This document shows, piece by piece, positions 8,207-17,103 of a DNA stretch of 64,000 nt (positions within the stretch are counted from its first letter, which is position 1; each line of letters begins with the position of its first letter). The translations under genes and the position numbers were made by a program. The notes beneath the pieces were generated by a model, which saw only the letters and a program-made list of their open reading frames with translations, was not told the origin of the DNA and did no database searches. Source of the DNA: Pseudoalteromonas sp. A601 (GTDB lineage: Bacteria > Pseudomonadota > Gammaproteobacteria > Enterobacterales > Alteromonadaceae). The DNA lies in the NCBI RefSeq assembly GCF_002165575.1, contig NZ_MXQF01000002.1, positions 225,599 through 289,598 of the forward strand, in the 5' to 3' direction.

Positions 8207-10030
8207 ATGAATACACAAACTCCAACACCAAGTACTATAGTACGCAGTCCAGCAGCCATACTTAAGCAAGTTTTTGGTTATAGCGAATTTCGTGATGGCC
8301 AAGAAGCGGTTATAAATGCCGCGCTTAACGGCCAAGACTCTCTTGTACTGCTACCTACTGGTGGCGGAAAATCTGTGTGTTATCAAGTTCCCGCGCTAGC
8401 CCTCGATGGCTTAACAGTGGTTATTTCGCCATTAATATCTTTGATGCAAGATCAGGTTGCACAATTGCAAGCTCTCGGAGTTAAAGCTGCCTATGTCAAC
8501 AACAGCCTTAATCGAGACGAACAACAGCAAATTTATCAGCAGTTACACAATGGTTTAATCAAGCTATTATATGTTGCTCCTGAAAAAGTTCTGCAAAGAG
8601 AGTTCTTAGAACGCCTCAATCACTTGAATATCAGTTTATTTGCAATCGATGAGGCACATTGTGTATCGCACTGGGGCCATGATTTTAGACCCCATTATTG
8701 CCGCCTAAGTGAACTAAAACAGCACTTTCCTGCGGTTCCAATGATGGCACTGACCGCGACCGCCGATAAAGCTACACGTTTTGATATAGTTCAACAATTA
8801 GGCCTGCAAGTCCCTTACATTCATACGGGAAGCTTTGATCGGCCAAACATTCGTTACACTATAGAAGAAAAGTTCAAACCTCTAGCACAGCTGCTTCGCT
8901 ACTTAAAAGAGCAACAAAATCAAAGCGGAATTATTTATTGCACTAGTCGTAAACGGGTTGACGATATTGCCGAAAAACTGGCTGATGCGGGTTTAAATGC
9001 AGCCGCTTACCACGCAGGCATGAGTAATGAGCAACGCCAATTTGTGCAAACAGGCTTTGCCCGTGATGACATTCAAATCGTGGTTGCCACAGTTGCCTTT
9101 GGCATGGGCATCAACAAACCCAATGTACGTTTTGTATTGCATTACGACATTCCAAAAAGTATTGAAGCTTACTATCAAGAAACCGGCAGAGCTGGCCGTG
9201 ATGGTCTTGCAGCAGAAGCTATTATGTATTTTGACCCAGCCGACATTGGCCGCGTTAGGCGTTTTTTTGAAGACATTGAAGATGAGCAACGCCGCCGAGT
9301 AGAAGAGCAACGCTTTAATGCGATGGCAAGCTTTGCTGAAGCCCCTACATGTAGGCGACAGATATTGCTTAACTACTTTAGCGAGTACCAACGTGAACAA
9401 TGTGGAAACTGTGATATATGCTTAAATCCACCAAAAACATTTGATGGCACCCTTGTAGCTCAGCAAGCACTTTCTTGTGTTTACCGCGCTGAACAGCGCT
9501 TTGGCTTAGGGTACATAATTGAACTACTTCGCGGTGCGAATACCAGCCGAATTCGTGACAATAATCACCACCAACTTAGCACCTATGGCATAGGCAAAGA
9601 TCGCAGTAGTGAGTTTTGGCTAAGTATATTACGCCAATTGATACATCAAGGCTTATTAAGCCAAGATATCACCCAAGGCTCAGCGCTTCGTTTGACCGAA
9701 GGCGCTCGTGCTGTTTTAAAAGGTGAATACGCTTTGCAAATGGCTGAACCGCGGCTGCAAGCTAAACATGTTTACCAAGATAAACTCGCGCAATTTAATT
9801 ACGATAAAAAACTATTTGCTAAACTTCGAGCCTTGCGTAAGCAACTTGCTGATGACGATGATGTCCCGCCATATGTGGTATTTAACGATAAAACACTCGC
9901 TGAGATGGCACAGTTAATGCCGACTAATGACAGTGAGTTTTTAAAAGTGTCAGGTGTTGGCTTTACCAAACTTAATAAATACGGCAGTCCATTTTTAACA
10001 GCTATTCGCAACTACCTCGCACAGCCATAA
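8207..10030 (+). CDS. recQ: ATP-dependent DNA helicase RecQ
   Basis: A 607-residue RecQ of normal length. It has motif I LPTGGGKS, motif II DEAH followed by the aromatic-rich loop CVSHWGHDFRP, motif VI QETGRAGRD, a four-Cys zinc module (CRRQILLNYF then CGNCDIC), a winged helix and a C-terminal HRDC domain (about 530-605). It unwinds DNA 3' to 5' in RecF-pathway repair and at stalled forks. The only ribosome-binding sequence near the ATG is a weak GGCGAG. A small DUF gene follows after 15 bases and may be co-transcribed. Confidence 0.97.
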   Translation: MNTQTPTPSTIVRSPAAILKQVFGYSEFRDGQEAVINAALNGQDSLVLLPTGGGKSVCYQVPALALDGLTVVISPLISLMQDQVAQLQALGVKAAYVNNSLNRDEQQQIYQQLHNGLIKLLYVAPEKVLQREFLERLNHLNISLFAIDEAHCVSHWGHDFRPHYCRLSELKQHFPAVPMMALTATADKATRFDIVQQLGLQVPYIHTGSFDRPNIRYTIEEKFKPLAQLLRYLKEQQNQSGIIYCTSRKRVDDIAEKLADAGLNAAAYHAGMSNEQRQFVQTGFARDDIQIVVATVAFGMGINKPNVRFVLHYDIPKSIEAYYQETGRAGRDGLAAEAIMYFDPADIGRVRRFFEDIEDEQRRRVEEQRFNAMASFAEAPTCRRQILLNYFSEYQREQCGNCDICLNPPKTFDGTLVAQQALSCVYRAEQRFGLGYIIELLRGANTSRIRDNNHHQLSTYGIGKDRSSEFWLSILRQLIHQGLLSQDITQGSALRLTEGARAVLKGEYALQMAEPRLQAKHVYQDKLAQFNYDKKLFAKLRALRKQLADDDDVPPYVVFNDKTLAEMAQLMPTNDSEFLKVSGVGFTKLNKYGSPFLTAIRNYLAQP

Positions 10031-10045
10031 AGAACGAGAAACACA

Positions 10046-10345
10046 ATGACCGACTTTCAATTAGACAACCAGCATAACGCTATTATTGTCATCCCTAGTC
10101 AAATGCCAAACGACGACGATTTTGAGCTGTGGGCACATTTATTACTACATCTGCCAGAGCTTAAAATAGCTGAATTTGAAGCCGGTGCAGATCGCCATCA
10201 GTTACGTTTTAACTACGAACAGCAAAACTTCAATTTGAACTTTGAACATTATAGTAATAGTGTGTGGATAAACGGTGAAGGCACCGAAGCTGAGCATTTA
10301 CTTGCGGCACTCACACATTACTTTCTTACAAATATGCAACAATGA
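10046..10345 (+). CDS. Small conserved protein downstream of recQ (possibly DUF3630)
   Basis: A 99-residue acidic protein with no signal peptide or membrane segment. It has a predicted alpha/beta make-up and a FNLNFEHYSNSVWI segment near residue 75. I recognise it only as resembling a short family found after recQ in Alteromonadales, possibly DUF3630; that assignment is from memory and not secure. The gene begins 15 bases after the recQ stop, so co-expression with RecQ is likely, but no function should be inferred from that alone. Confidence 0.6.
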   Translation: MTDFQLDNQHNAIIVIPSQMPNDDDFELWAHLLLHLPELKIAEFEAGADRHQLRFNYEQQNFNLNFEHYSNSVWINGEGTEAEHLLAALTHYFLTNMQQ

Positions 10346-10411
10346 ACTAGACATACATAATTAGTTAGTGTGTAGTGTATACATACTAAAAATTCATGTT
10401 AAAGGGTTTAA

Positions 10412-12115
10412 ATGGTCGTTAACTGGTATCGAAAAGCATTACTGCTTAGCTACTGTAGCATGGTTCTATTTAGCTCTTTTATAAGGGCTAGTTCTATCGA
10501 AACTAGCGGATGTAGTAATCAACGAACGGTTACCCCTGCAGAACAAAATTTGCGCCGCCAACTCGAAGGTGATGAGCGACTTCCGAAGAAAACAGCGAGT
10601 GCTAAAATAGCAAGTATCAATTTAGATCAGCTCAACGTATTCAATACCCAATTAGAAGCAGAAAACAACGCGCTGTTTAGATTCGCCAATCGCGTCCATA
10701 TGACGACAGAACCAGATGTAATAAAAAATATATTGCTCTTTGAGCCAGGTGACGAATACCACCCCAAAAAGCTTTCAGAATCAGAGCGCCTTTTACGCAA
10801 GCAAAGCTACTTATACGATGCAGATATCAGTGCTGAACTTAACTGTGATGGCGACATAAATGTCAATGTTGCTACCCGTGACTTATGGACATTACTGCCA
10901 GAAATAAGCTTCAGTCGCAGTGGCGGGGAGAATAAATCCAGTATAGGCTTTAGAGAGTCTAATTTATTTGGTTGGGGTAAGCGCCTGTCTATCTCTCGCA
11001 CCAGTGACGCTGATCGCGATGGCTATTTATTTGTGTATGACGACCCTAATATTTTCTCTAGCCGCTACCGTGGTCGTGTAGAGTATTCAGATAACGACGA
11101 TGGAAAACGTCATCTATTAGAATTGACTTACCCCTTTTATTCAATTGATACACCTTATAGCTATGGCCTTGTTAGCTATTCAGATCAACGTATTGAATCT
11201 CTCTATAAACGTGGTGAAGTATTTAGTGAGTTTGACCAAAAAACCGATTACAACCAATTGCACTTTGGTCATTCAAAGCAATTAGGTAATAGTTGGACGC
11301 AACGTTTAAGTGTTGGCTACATTTTTGAAGAACACTCATTTAATGCCATACCAGCGACTCATACACCACTGGCCGAAAGCCGAGATTTGAGTTATCCCTA
11401 TGTCAGCGGTCATTGGTTTGAAGATCATTTCATTAAAGTGCGCAATTTCGACAGCATTTACCGCACTGAAGATTTAAACCTCGGCTGGAATGTAAAAGGT
11501 TTAATAGGTTACTCCAGCGAAGAAATAAGCGACGACGATAGCCGTGCTGTGTATTCATTTAATGCTAAAAAAGCTCACTTTAGTGGTGACAACACCCTAT
11601 GGCGTTTTTATGCTAGCCTGGATGGTTACTGGAACGAACAACAAGGAAAAGTCGAAAACCTGTTTGCCACCAGCCAAATGCAATATTATTTAAATACCAG
11701 TTTTGAGCAATCTTGGTACGCTAAAATACGTCTTGATTACGCAAAGAACCTTACACACGATAAACAGCTTAACTTAGGTGGCGATAACGGCTTGCGAGGT
11801 TACCCCCTTAATTACCAGCAAGGTGATCGAAGCTTTTTAATCAACTTGGAAAAACGCTATTACTGGGAATACGACTTACTGCAATTATTTAAGGTCGGTG
11901 GTGCTGCCTTTGTTGATATTGGACGCGCATGGTTCGAAGATAAACACAATGGCGTCAACGGACAAGTTTTAAAAAATGTAGGCTTGGGTCTCAGACTTGC
12001 GCCGAGCCGTGCAAATGCAGGCACAGTGATCCACTTAGATATAGCAGCTCCGATTGATAGAAATGATGATGTTGATTCTGTGCAATGGTTGGTAACTGTT
12101 AAAAACTCCTTTTAA
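10412..12115 (+). CDS. Omp85/surface-antigen (BamA/TamA-like) outer-membrane barrel protein
   Basis: A 567-residue protein with an N-terminal hydrophobic segment (about residues 8-25) consistent with a signal peptide. A POTRA-like region follows (FEPGDEYHPKKLSESERLLRK, about 110-135). The rest is an outer-membrane barrel with alternating strands and a final Phe (TVKNSF). Near residue 450 the segment GGDNGLRGYPL matches the Omp85 RGY motif that plugs the barrel. It is much shorter than BamA, with at most one or two POTRA domains, so it is not the essential BamA itself. It may insert or transport a surface molecule; no partner is adjacent. AAAGGG precedes the ATG. Confidence 0.82.
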   Translation: MVVNWYRKALLLSYCSMVLFSSFIRASSIETSGCSNQRTVTPAEQNLRRQLEGDERLPKKTASAKIASINLDQLNVFNTQLEAENNALFRFANRVHMTTEPDVIKNILLFEPGDEYHPKKLSESERLLRKQSYLYDADISAELNCDGDINVNVATRDLWTLLPEISFSRSGGENKSSIGFRESNLFGWGKRLSISRTSDADRDGYLFVYDDPNIFSSRYRGRVEYSDNDDGKRHLLELTYPFYSIDTPYSYGLVSYSDQRIESLYKRGEVFSEFDQKTDYNQLHFGHSKQLGNSWTQRLSVGYIFEEHSFNAIPATHTPLAESRDLSYPYVSGHWFEDHFIKVRNFDSIYRTEDLNLGWNVKGLIGYSSEEISDDDSRAVYSFNAKKAHFSGDNTLWRFYASLDGYWNEQQGKVENLFATSQMQYYLNTSFEQSWYAKIRLDYAKNLTHDKQLNLGGDNGLRGYPLNYQQGDRSFLINLEKRYYWEYDLLQLFKVGGAAFVDIGRAWFEDKHNGVNGQVLKNVGLGLRLAPSRANAGTVIHLDIAAPIDRNDDVDSVQWLVTVKNSF

Positions 12116-12168
12116 AGGCTGCTAGAAAGGCTAAAATAACTTAACTGTGCAACTGATTTGGATAAACT

Positions 12169-12732
12169 GTGGAATTACTTGATATTCTTAGTATGCAATA
12201 TAAATGGGTAGTAACCTTAGTTGCCTTATTAACCTTTCCTTTACTGTTAAAATTCACCAAAAAATTACTCGAAAAAACCATCAAAGGTAAAGTCGATGTA
12301 CACCGTAAATACCGTGCAGAGCTACTACTAAAAATTATCTTAGCGATTGTGATGATTTGTTTAGTACTGGTATTTTGGGGCATTGAATTACGGGGCTTGT
12401 TAGTACTAGGCTCTTCATTGTTTGCAATGCTTGGCGTCGCTTTATTCGCTGCGTGGTCATTACTGAGTAATCTTACTTCATTTTTATTGATGTTTATTCA
12501 AAACGACTGTCGAGTGGGTTACTGGGTACGAGTCATTGATGGTGCTAACTTTGTTGAAGGCCGTATTGTTGAAATGGGCTTGATGAATGTTGTATTAGAA
12601 CATATTGATGGCCATCGTGTTATTTACCCTAATAACCTATTTGTAACGCGCCCTGTTATGGTTTTAAACAAAGAGCCCAAACCGACGAAGCCCGCTGCAA
12701 TAAAAAGAATCTTAGGCCCTAAAAAACCCTAA
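12169..12732 (+). CDS. Short MscS-like mechanosensitive channel domain protein
   Basis: A 187-residue protein from a GTG start; an ATG eight codons later (12193) is an alternative. Hydrophobic segments occur at about residues 9-27, 49-66 and 70-95, the last with a Gly/Ala-rich stretch like the MscS pore helix. A beta domain follows (GYWVRVIDGANFVEGRIVEMG, then IYPNNLF) that matches the MscS ring. It is shorter than E. coli MscS (286 residues) and lacks the full C-terminal alpha/beta vestibule, ending in a Lys/Pro-rich tail. Whether it gates as a channel is untested. Confidence 0.8.
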   Translation: MELLDILSMQYKWVVTLVALLTFPLLLKFTKKLLEKTIKGKVDVHRKYRAELLLKIILAIVMICLVLVFWGIELRGLLVLGSSLFAMLGVALFAAWSLLSNLTSFLLMFIQNDCRVGYWVRVIDGANFVEGRIVEMGLMNVVLEHIDGHRVIYPNNLFVTRPVMVLNKEPKPTKPAAIKRILGPKKP

Positions 12733-12786
12733 ACTTAAAAAGCGCTTGTCAGTCACCCAACAAACGCCTTATTACAGCAGATTTAA

Positions 12787-13845
12787 TTAATTATTTAGAT
12801 CAGCTGTTTTTAATTCGTCATCCAAATCATTAATACCATCTATAAAGGTTTCGAGCTGCTGTTCAACTAAGCTATTTGCATGGGCAAAATAAGCAATATG
12901 AAACACCGCATCCCCTTCATTTACCAATGGCATTGTTTGCTGACCAATAATAATTCCACTACGCGGCGCTAGTAACTCTAGTTCAGAATCACCTAAAGGG
13001 CTGCTGATATAGGCCAAAATCTGCCCCTTAACAACTCGCTCACCCAGTGAAACTTGTGCACGTACAATACCGTCAACTTCTGCGCGCACCCAACTGGTTG
13101 AGCTTGCTATTATGGGATCAGGCAGCTTTTTCGCACGTTTCCCTCGAATCATTTTTAAATGACGCATCACATAATCGACCCCTTGCATACCTGCAGCAAT
13201 CGCTATTGGGTCAAACCTAAGCGCCTCACCAGCTTCATAGGTAATAACCGGAATGCCCAAATTAGCCGCTTCACTGCGTAAAGACCCATTTCGCAAAGAT
13301 GCATCAATTACCGCAGGGGTGCCAAACGCTTTGGCCATTTCAGCGGTCGCTTCATCACTTAAATTTGCTCTTATTTGCGGCAAATTAGTTCTGTGTATAG
13401 CGCCAGTATGCAGATCAATAATATGGGTGCAATGTACGGCCACTTGCGAGAAAAACATATGCGCCATACGACCCGCTAACGAACCGCGAATAGACCCTGG
13501 AAAACTGCGATTCATATCACGACGATCCGGTAAATAGCGTGACTTATGAATAAACCCAAACACGTTAACAATAGGCACAGCAATTAAGGTTCCACGTAAT
13601 TGGCTGGCATCAATTTTAGCAAGTAACTGGCGTACAACTTCAACGCCATTTAGCTCATCACCATGTATGGCAGCACACACCATCAAAACAGGACCTTCTT
13701 GCACACCGTTGACTACTTCAATAGGGATATTCAACGGCGAGTGGGTATAAAGCTTTGCCGCTTCTAATGCCAGCGTCTTGCGCTCTCCTACTCCGACCGT
13801 TTCACCTAATAAAGAGAAAGCACTATTAATTTTAACCTTTGCCAC
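12787..13845 (-). CDS. Succinylglutamate desuccinylase/aspartoacylase-family (M14-like) hydrolase
   Basis: About 352 residues from a GTG start at 13845, chosen because AAGGGA lies nine bases upstream; a TTG at 13881 would add 12 residues with no evident ribosome-binding site. Zinc-ligand motifs are [10 protein letters not shown] (His, Glu) and IIDLHTGA (His), with NRSFPG between them. These are the signatures of the AstE/aspartoacylase branch of zinc carboxypeptidases. A C-terminal domain (about 250 on) contains a biotinyl-lipoyl-like [20 protein letters not shown] strand pattern. It overlaps rimK by 14 bases and is third in the rimB-rimK operon, which suggests removal or trimming of a modification on the RimK substrate; this is inference. 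Confidence 0.85.
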   Translation of the reverse strand: MAKVKINSAFSLLGETVGVGERKTLALEAAKLYTHSPLNIPIEVVNGVQEGPVLMVCAAIHGDELNGVEVVRQLLAKIDASQLRGTLIAVPIVNVFGFIHKSRYLPDRRDMNRSFPGSIRGSLAGRMAHMFFSQVAVHCTHIIDLHTGAIHRTNLPQIRANLSDEATAEMAKAFGTPAVIDASLRNGSLRSEAANLGIPVITYEAGEALRFDPIAIAAGMQGVDYVMRHLKMIRGKRAKKLPDPIIASSTSWVRAEVDGIVRAQVSLGERVVKGQILAYISSPLGDSELELLAPRSGIIIGQQTMPLVNEGDAVFHIAYFAHANSLVEQQLETFIDGINDLDDELKTADLNN

Positions 13846-14737
13846 GTGTTGCGGTCCCTTTTGTTGCAGCGGCTTTTTCAATAAAATCGATCACCATGCC
13901 TGCAATATCTTTACCCGTTGCGACTTCAATTCCCTCAAGGCCAGGAGATGAGTTTACCTCCATCACTAACGGACCACGAGATGAGCGCAGTAAATCAACC
14001 CCAGCAACATTTAGACCCATTGCTTTAGCAGCAGCAACCGCTGTTTTACGCTCTTCGGGCGAAATACGAACCAAAGTAGCGCTACCACCACGGTGTAAGT
14101 TTGAACGGAATTCACCTTCTTGCGCTTGGCGTTTCATTGCGGCGATTACTTTGTCACCCAATACAAAGCAGCGAATATCCGCGCCGCCGGCTTCTTTAAT
14201 GTATTCTTGCACCATGATATTCGCTTTTAACCCCATAAATGCTTCAATCACACTTTCAGCTGCTTTACGCGTTTCGGCTAATACAACACCAATGCCTTGT
14301 GTACCTTCTAATAGCTTAATCACCACTGGCGCACCACCAACCATTTCAAGTAAGTCTTTTACGTCATCAGGCTTACTAGCAAACCCTGTTACCGGCATGC
14401 CAACACCTTTACGTGATAATAACTGTAATGAGCGCAATTTATCGCGTGAACGTGAAATAGCCACAGATTCATTTACTGGGAAAACATTCATCATTTCAAA
14501 CTGACGTAAAACAGCACAACCATAAAATGTAACCGATGCACCAATACGCGGAACAATCGCATCAAAATCTTTTAAATTTTCACCACGATAATGGATCTCC
14601 GGTTGCTCTGAGTTAATATTCATATAGCAACGCAATGCATCTATGACTTTTACTTCATGGCCACGTTGCTCTGCCGCCTCGATTAAACGGCGCGTTGAAT
14701 ACAAATTTCTGTTACGAGATAAAATACCAATTTTCAT
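13832..14737 (-). CDS. rimK: RimK, ribosomal protein S6-L-glutamate ligase family
   Basis: A 301-residue ATP-grasp ligase of normal RimK length. Seen are the N-terminal [18 protein letters not shown], the ATP-binding loop [16 protein letters not shown] (about 138-153) and the metal-binding end [14 protein letters not shown] (about 258-271). E. coli RimK adds glutamate residues to the C-terminus of ribosomal protein S6 and can make poly-glutamate. Here it lies between a retropepsin-like protease gene and an aspartoacylase-like gene, as in rim operons of other gammaproteobacteria. The S6 encoded at 28933-29274 ends in Ala-Ala, not Glu, so the substrate may differ. Confidence 0.93.
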   Translation of the reverse strand: MKIGILSRNRNLYSTRRLIEAAEQRGHEVKVIDALRCYMNINSEQPEIHYRGENLKDFDAIVPRIGASVTFYGCAVLRQFEMMNVFPVNESVAISRSRDKLRSLQLLSRKGVGMPVTGFASKPDDVKDLLEMVGGAPVVIKLLEGTQGIGVVLAETRKAAESVIEAFMGLKANIMVQEYIKEAGGADIRCFVLGDKVIAAMKRQAQEGEFRSNLHRGGSATLVRISPEERKTAVAAAKAMGLNVAGVDLLRSSRGPLVMEVNSSPGLEGIEVATGKDIAGMVIDFIEKAAATKGTATRGKG

Positions 14738-14747
14738 AGTTAAAACC

Positions 14748-15176
14748 TTAACTACCTAATAAATGAGATAAAGCCGGATCAACGACTATGCGATTTTCCA
14801 TTGCTGTACGCCCTAGTAACATTCTAAACTTCATATTTGAGCGACGAGTAAGCGTCACCTCAATAGGCCAGCTGCTGTTACCTGCATGGAGCATGGTTTC
14901 AATAAAGTAACGTAATTGGCGCTCTCCACTAGAGCTGGTGACATACTTTATTTTTTTTACTTTTGCTTCACATACCACCTCGGTATGTTCGTCACTTTGC
15001 AAAGGTTGGACTATAAATTTCACCCATTTCTCACCTTCACGATCAAATTCTTCAATATTAATGGCATGTATACATGACGTACGGGCGCCCGTATCAACTT
15101 TGGCTTTAATTTTAGCTATACCAAGCTCAGGTAAACTGAACCACTCACGCCAACCAACTGTTATTTTTACCGTCAT
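14748..15176 (-). CDS. rimB: RimB, retropepsin-like zinc-dependent protease family
   Basis: A 142-residue protein with the aspartic-protease-like motif [10 protein letters not shown] (Asp at about 28) and a later LLGRTAM motif, the pattern of the ATP-dependent zinc protease / retropepsin-like family named RimB in Pseudomonas. It is first in a co-directional operon, 10 bases before rimK. In Pseudomonas RimB modulates RimK and processes modified S6; here that role is inferred from the operon and the motif. The family usually acts as a dimer because each chain carries one DTG. Confidence 0.87.
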   Translation of the reverse strand: MTVKITVGWREWFSLPELGIAKIKAKVDTGARTSCIHAINIEEFDREGEKWVKFIVQPLQSDEHTEVVCEAKVKKIKYVTSSSGERQLRYFIETMLHAGNSSWPIEVTLTRRSNMKFRMLLGRTAMENRIVVDPALSHLLGS

Positions 15177-15326
15177 AAATGCGCCCTTTAATAAAAAAAT
15201 GACTTATACGCGATTGCCAAATAAACACCAACGAAATAAATTACTCTTATCGATAAAAAACTTTAATTGACCTGTTCTTAACTATAGTCAACTATATTCA
15301 CCATAAAGCATCAATGGAAATCTTCT

Positions 15327-16298
15327 ATGTTCAATGGCTTACTTCACACAGTGCTACTCGATGGAAAAGGCGGTGCACGCACACTAGACACTAGTAGCAC
15401 TCTTGATAATTGGCAACCGCAGCAAGGAAAACTTTGGCTGCATTTAGATTACTCTCAAGATCAAGCGGTTGACTGGCTAAAAAACAGCGGGCTTTTAACT
15501 GATTATGAATTAGAATCATTGATAGCCGATGAAACTAGACCGCGCCTAAGTAAAGCGGCTAATGGCTCGATGTTATTTTTGCGCGGCGTAAACCTCAACC
15601 CCGCACAAAGCCCTGAAGATATGGTGTCACTGCGTCTATTTATTAATGACGATATTGTGATCACAACTCGTAGGCGTCGCTTGTTATCTGTACAGGATGT
15701 ACTGGAATCATTGCTGCAAAACGATGGTCCATGTAATATTTCTGAATTAGTGTGTCAGCTAACACAAAATTTAACTTCTCGAATGCAAACTGTGATTGAT
15801 GAACTCGACGATACTTTAGATATTTTTGAAGGTGAAATTGATGAGCCAACAAAGCGCTTCGATAACCAAGGCCTATCGCAACTACGCAGACAAACTATTG
15901 CTTTAAAACGATACTTACGCCCACAAAAGGAGGCACTAAGCTCGCTTGCAACTAACCGTTTTACATGGCTAGAAGAAATCGATAAAGCAAAACTAAATGA
16001 AACCACTAACTTGCAGGTGAGATACCTTGAAGAATTAGATAGTGCGATTGAACGCGCCCAAATTATTCAGCAAACAATCACCAATCAAGTGTCAGAGCAA
16101 CTTAACCAGCGTATGTATGTAATGTCTGTTGTTGCCGCGTTATTCTTACCGCTAGGCTTTTTAACAGGCCTGCTCGGCGTTAATGTAGGAGGTATTCCGG
16201 GCACTGATAACCCGTATGCGTTTAGCGCATTTGTAATATTTTTAATCGTGCTTACTGGCGGTATTGGCGTTTATTTTAAAAATAAGCAATGGCTTTAA
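15327..16298 (+). CDS. zntB: ZntB-like zinc transporter (CorA superfamily)
   Basis: A 323-residue protein with a soluble N-terminal domain, long helices (about 140-255) and two C-terminal membrane segments (about 265-285 and 297-317). The CorA signature GMN is replaced by GVN in GLLGVNVGGIPG, which is characteristic of the ZntB branch of zinc transporters rather than Mg transporters. E. coli zntB mediates zinc uptake coupled to protons. The last 23 bases overlap the convergent rof gene. No Zur site is visible in the 150-bp upstream region. Confidence 0.88.
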   Translation: MFNGLLHTVLLDGKGGARTLDTSSTLDNWQPQQGKLWLHLDYSQDQAVDWLKNSGLLTDYELESLIADETRPRLSKAANGSMLFLRGVNLNPAQSPEDMVSLRLFINDDIVITTRRRRLLSVQDVLESLLQNDGPCNISELVCQLTQNLTSRMQTVIDELDDTLDIFEGEIDEPTKRFDNQGLSQLRRQTIALKRYLRPQKEALSSLATNRFTWLEEIDKAKLNETTNLQVRYLEELDSAIERAQIIQQTITNQVSEQLNQRMYVMSVVAALFLPLGFLTGLLGVNVGGIPGTDNPYAFSAFVIFLIVLTGGIGVYFKNKQWL

Positions 16299-16497
16299 TT
16301 TTATCGAGGCGGACTTTATGTTCGCCTTGAGGCAATTCCAACAACAAAAACTCTCCCAGCCCTTTATGGTTTTCAAGGTTAATCGCTTTACCAATTAGAG
16401 TTTCATCGTCAGTTGTTGTAATTGTGACCTCAGCTTGCTGTATACAAAAAAGCTCAAGCTGATCGTAATCACCACACGCAATGGGTTGATAAGCCAT
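16276..16497 (-). CDS. rof: Rof (YaeO), Rho-binding antiterminator
   Basis: A 73-residue protein from MAYQPIACGDYDQLEL; the upstream ATG at 16533 is less likely because the family starts at this position. The sequence aligns by eye to E. coli Rof (YQPI-C-DYD-LEL at the start and LRLDKI near the end) with the expected small Sm-like beta barrel. Rof binds Rho and blocks its RNA loading. The gene overlaps the 3' end of zntB tail-to-tail. Confidence 0.85.
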   Translation of the reverse strand: MAYQPIACGDYDQLELFCIQQAEVTITTTDDETLIGKAINLENHKGLGEFLLLELPQGEHKVRLDKIKAIAYF

Positions 16498-16564
16498 AAT
16501 TGATCTCAAAAGAGTAAAGTTAAAGTATAACAAAGGAAATTAGATGATATATGAGAAAAGCAAA

Positions 16565-16639
16565 TGGCGCTCTCGGCAGGAATCGAACCTGCAACTTAGC
16601 TTCCGGAGAGCCACGTGATATCCATTTCACCACGAGAGC
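16565..16639 (-). tRNA. tRNA-Arg (anticodon CCG)
   Basis: The minus strand folds as a complete cloverleaf: acceptor GCTCTCG / CGAGAGC, D arm GTGA-TCAC, anticodon stem TGGCT / AGCTA around loop CTCCGGA (anticodon CCG, reading CGG), and T arm GCAGG-TTCGATT-CCTGC. The discriminator base is G and CCA is encoded. No integrase gene or att-like duplication is seen beside it. Confidence 0.95.
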
Positions 16640-16821
16640 ACATTTGTTGCCGCCACACCGACTCGCGATATCGATGCTTTAGCACGGGCAATAATAAAGA
16701 TATCTTCACCGAAATGCTAGCATCTGTTGCTTATATGCCTATTTATTACACTAAAAATAATAATTTACTTCACAACAACGCAAAAAACAGCTATTAAATA
16801 ATACTGAACAAAAAATAATAA

Positions 16822-16869
16822 CCATTTTATAACATATATCAGGTTATGAAGCCTTCTTTTATAAAATGG
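16822..16869 (+). promoter_or_regulatory. Perfect 11-bp inverted repeat upstream of the tiny HTH gene
   Basis: CCATTTTATAA at 16822-16832 and TTATAAAATGG at 16859-16869 are perfect complements separated by 26 bases. The right arm ends 10 bases before the GAGGAAG ribosome-binding site of the 60-residue HTH protein at 16892. It may be an operator bound by that protein, or a leader hairpin. Confidence 0.5.
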
Positions 16870-16891
16870 CTAAGCACGAGGAAGTAAATCT

Positions 16892-17074
16892 ATGAGTTTA
16901 ATGTCAACCGAACAAGTGGCAGAGTTTTTAGGAGTTAAAGTAGAGCGTGTTAAACGCCTAGCAAGAGAGAGTTTACTTATTGCTAAAGGCGAAGATGCCA
17001 ATGGTGAACCACAATTTGATACTGATGAAGTAGCTAAGTATAAAGAGCTAGCGGCACGATTTGGTGGTTTATAG
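16892..17074 (+). CDS. Tiny helix-turn-helix DNA-binding protein (MerR/excisionase-like)
   Basis: A 60-residue protein. MSTEQVAEFLGVKVERVKRLARESLL is a MerR/excisionase-type winged-helix recognition unit. It is followed by a short beta wing (AKGEDANGEPQFDTDEVAKYKEL) as in HTH_17-type proteins. It has a strong ribosome-binding site (GAGGAAG, seven bases before ATG) and the inverted repeat described above. There is no integrase or recombinase nearby, so an excisionase role is not supported. It may be a small regulator of unknown targets. Confidence 0.8.
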   Translation: MSLMSTEQVAEFLGVKVERVKRLARESLLIAKGEDANGEPQFDTDEVAKYKELAARFGGL

Positions 17075-17103
17075 CCAAACTCTTTACTATGTGACTTGCT
17101 GGG

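Noticed and set aside
8993..9400. 135-codon minus-strand frame inside recQ
   Set aside because: Antisense to the conserved RecQ helicase core and without family resemblance.
13839..14504. 221-codon open frame on the plus strand opposite rimK
   Set aside because: It lies wholly antisense to a clear RimK gene and has no ribosome-binding site or family resemblance. It is Ser/Pro/Thr-rich, as expected of a shadow frame.
16615..16797. 60-codon frame starting inside the tRNA-Arg
   Set aside because: It overlaps the tRNA and has no start signal or recognisable sequence.
16565..17074. tRNA-associated integration site with an excisionase-like gene
   Set aside because: No integrase, no duplicated tRNA end and no foreign base composition; the neighbouring genes are core.
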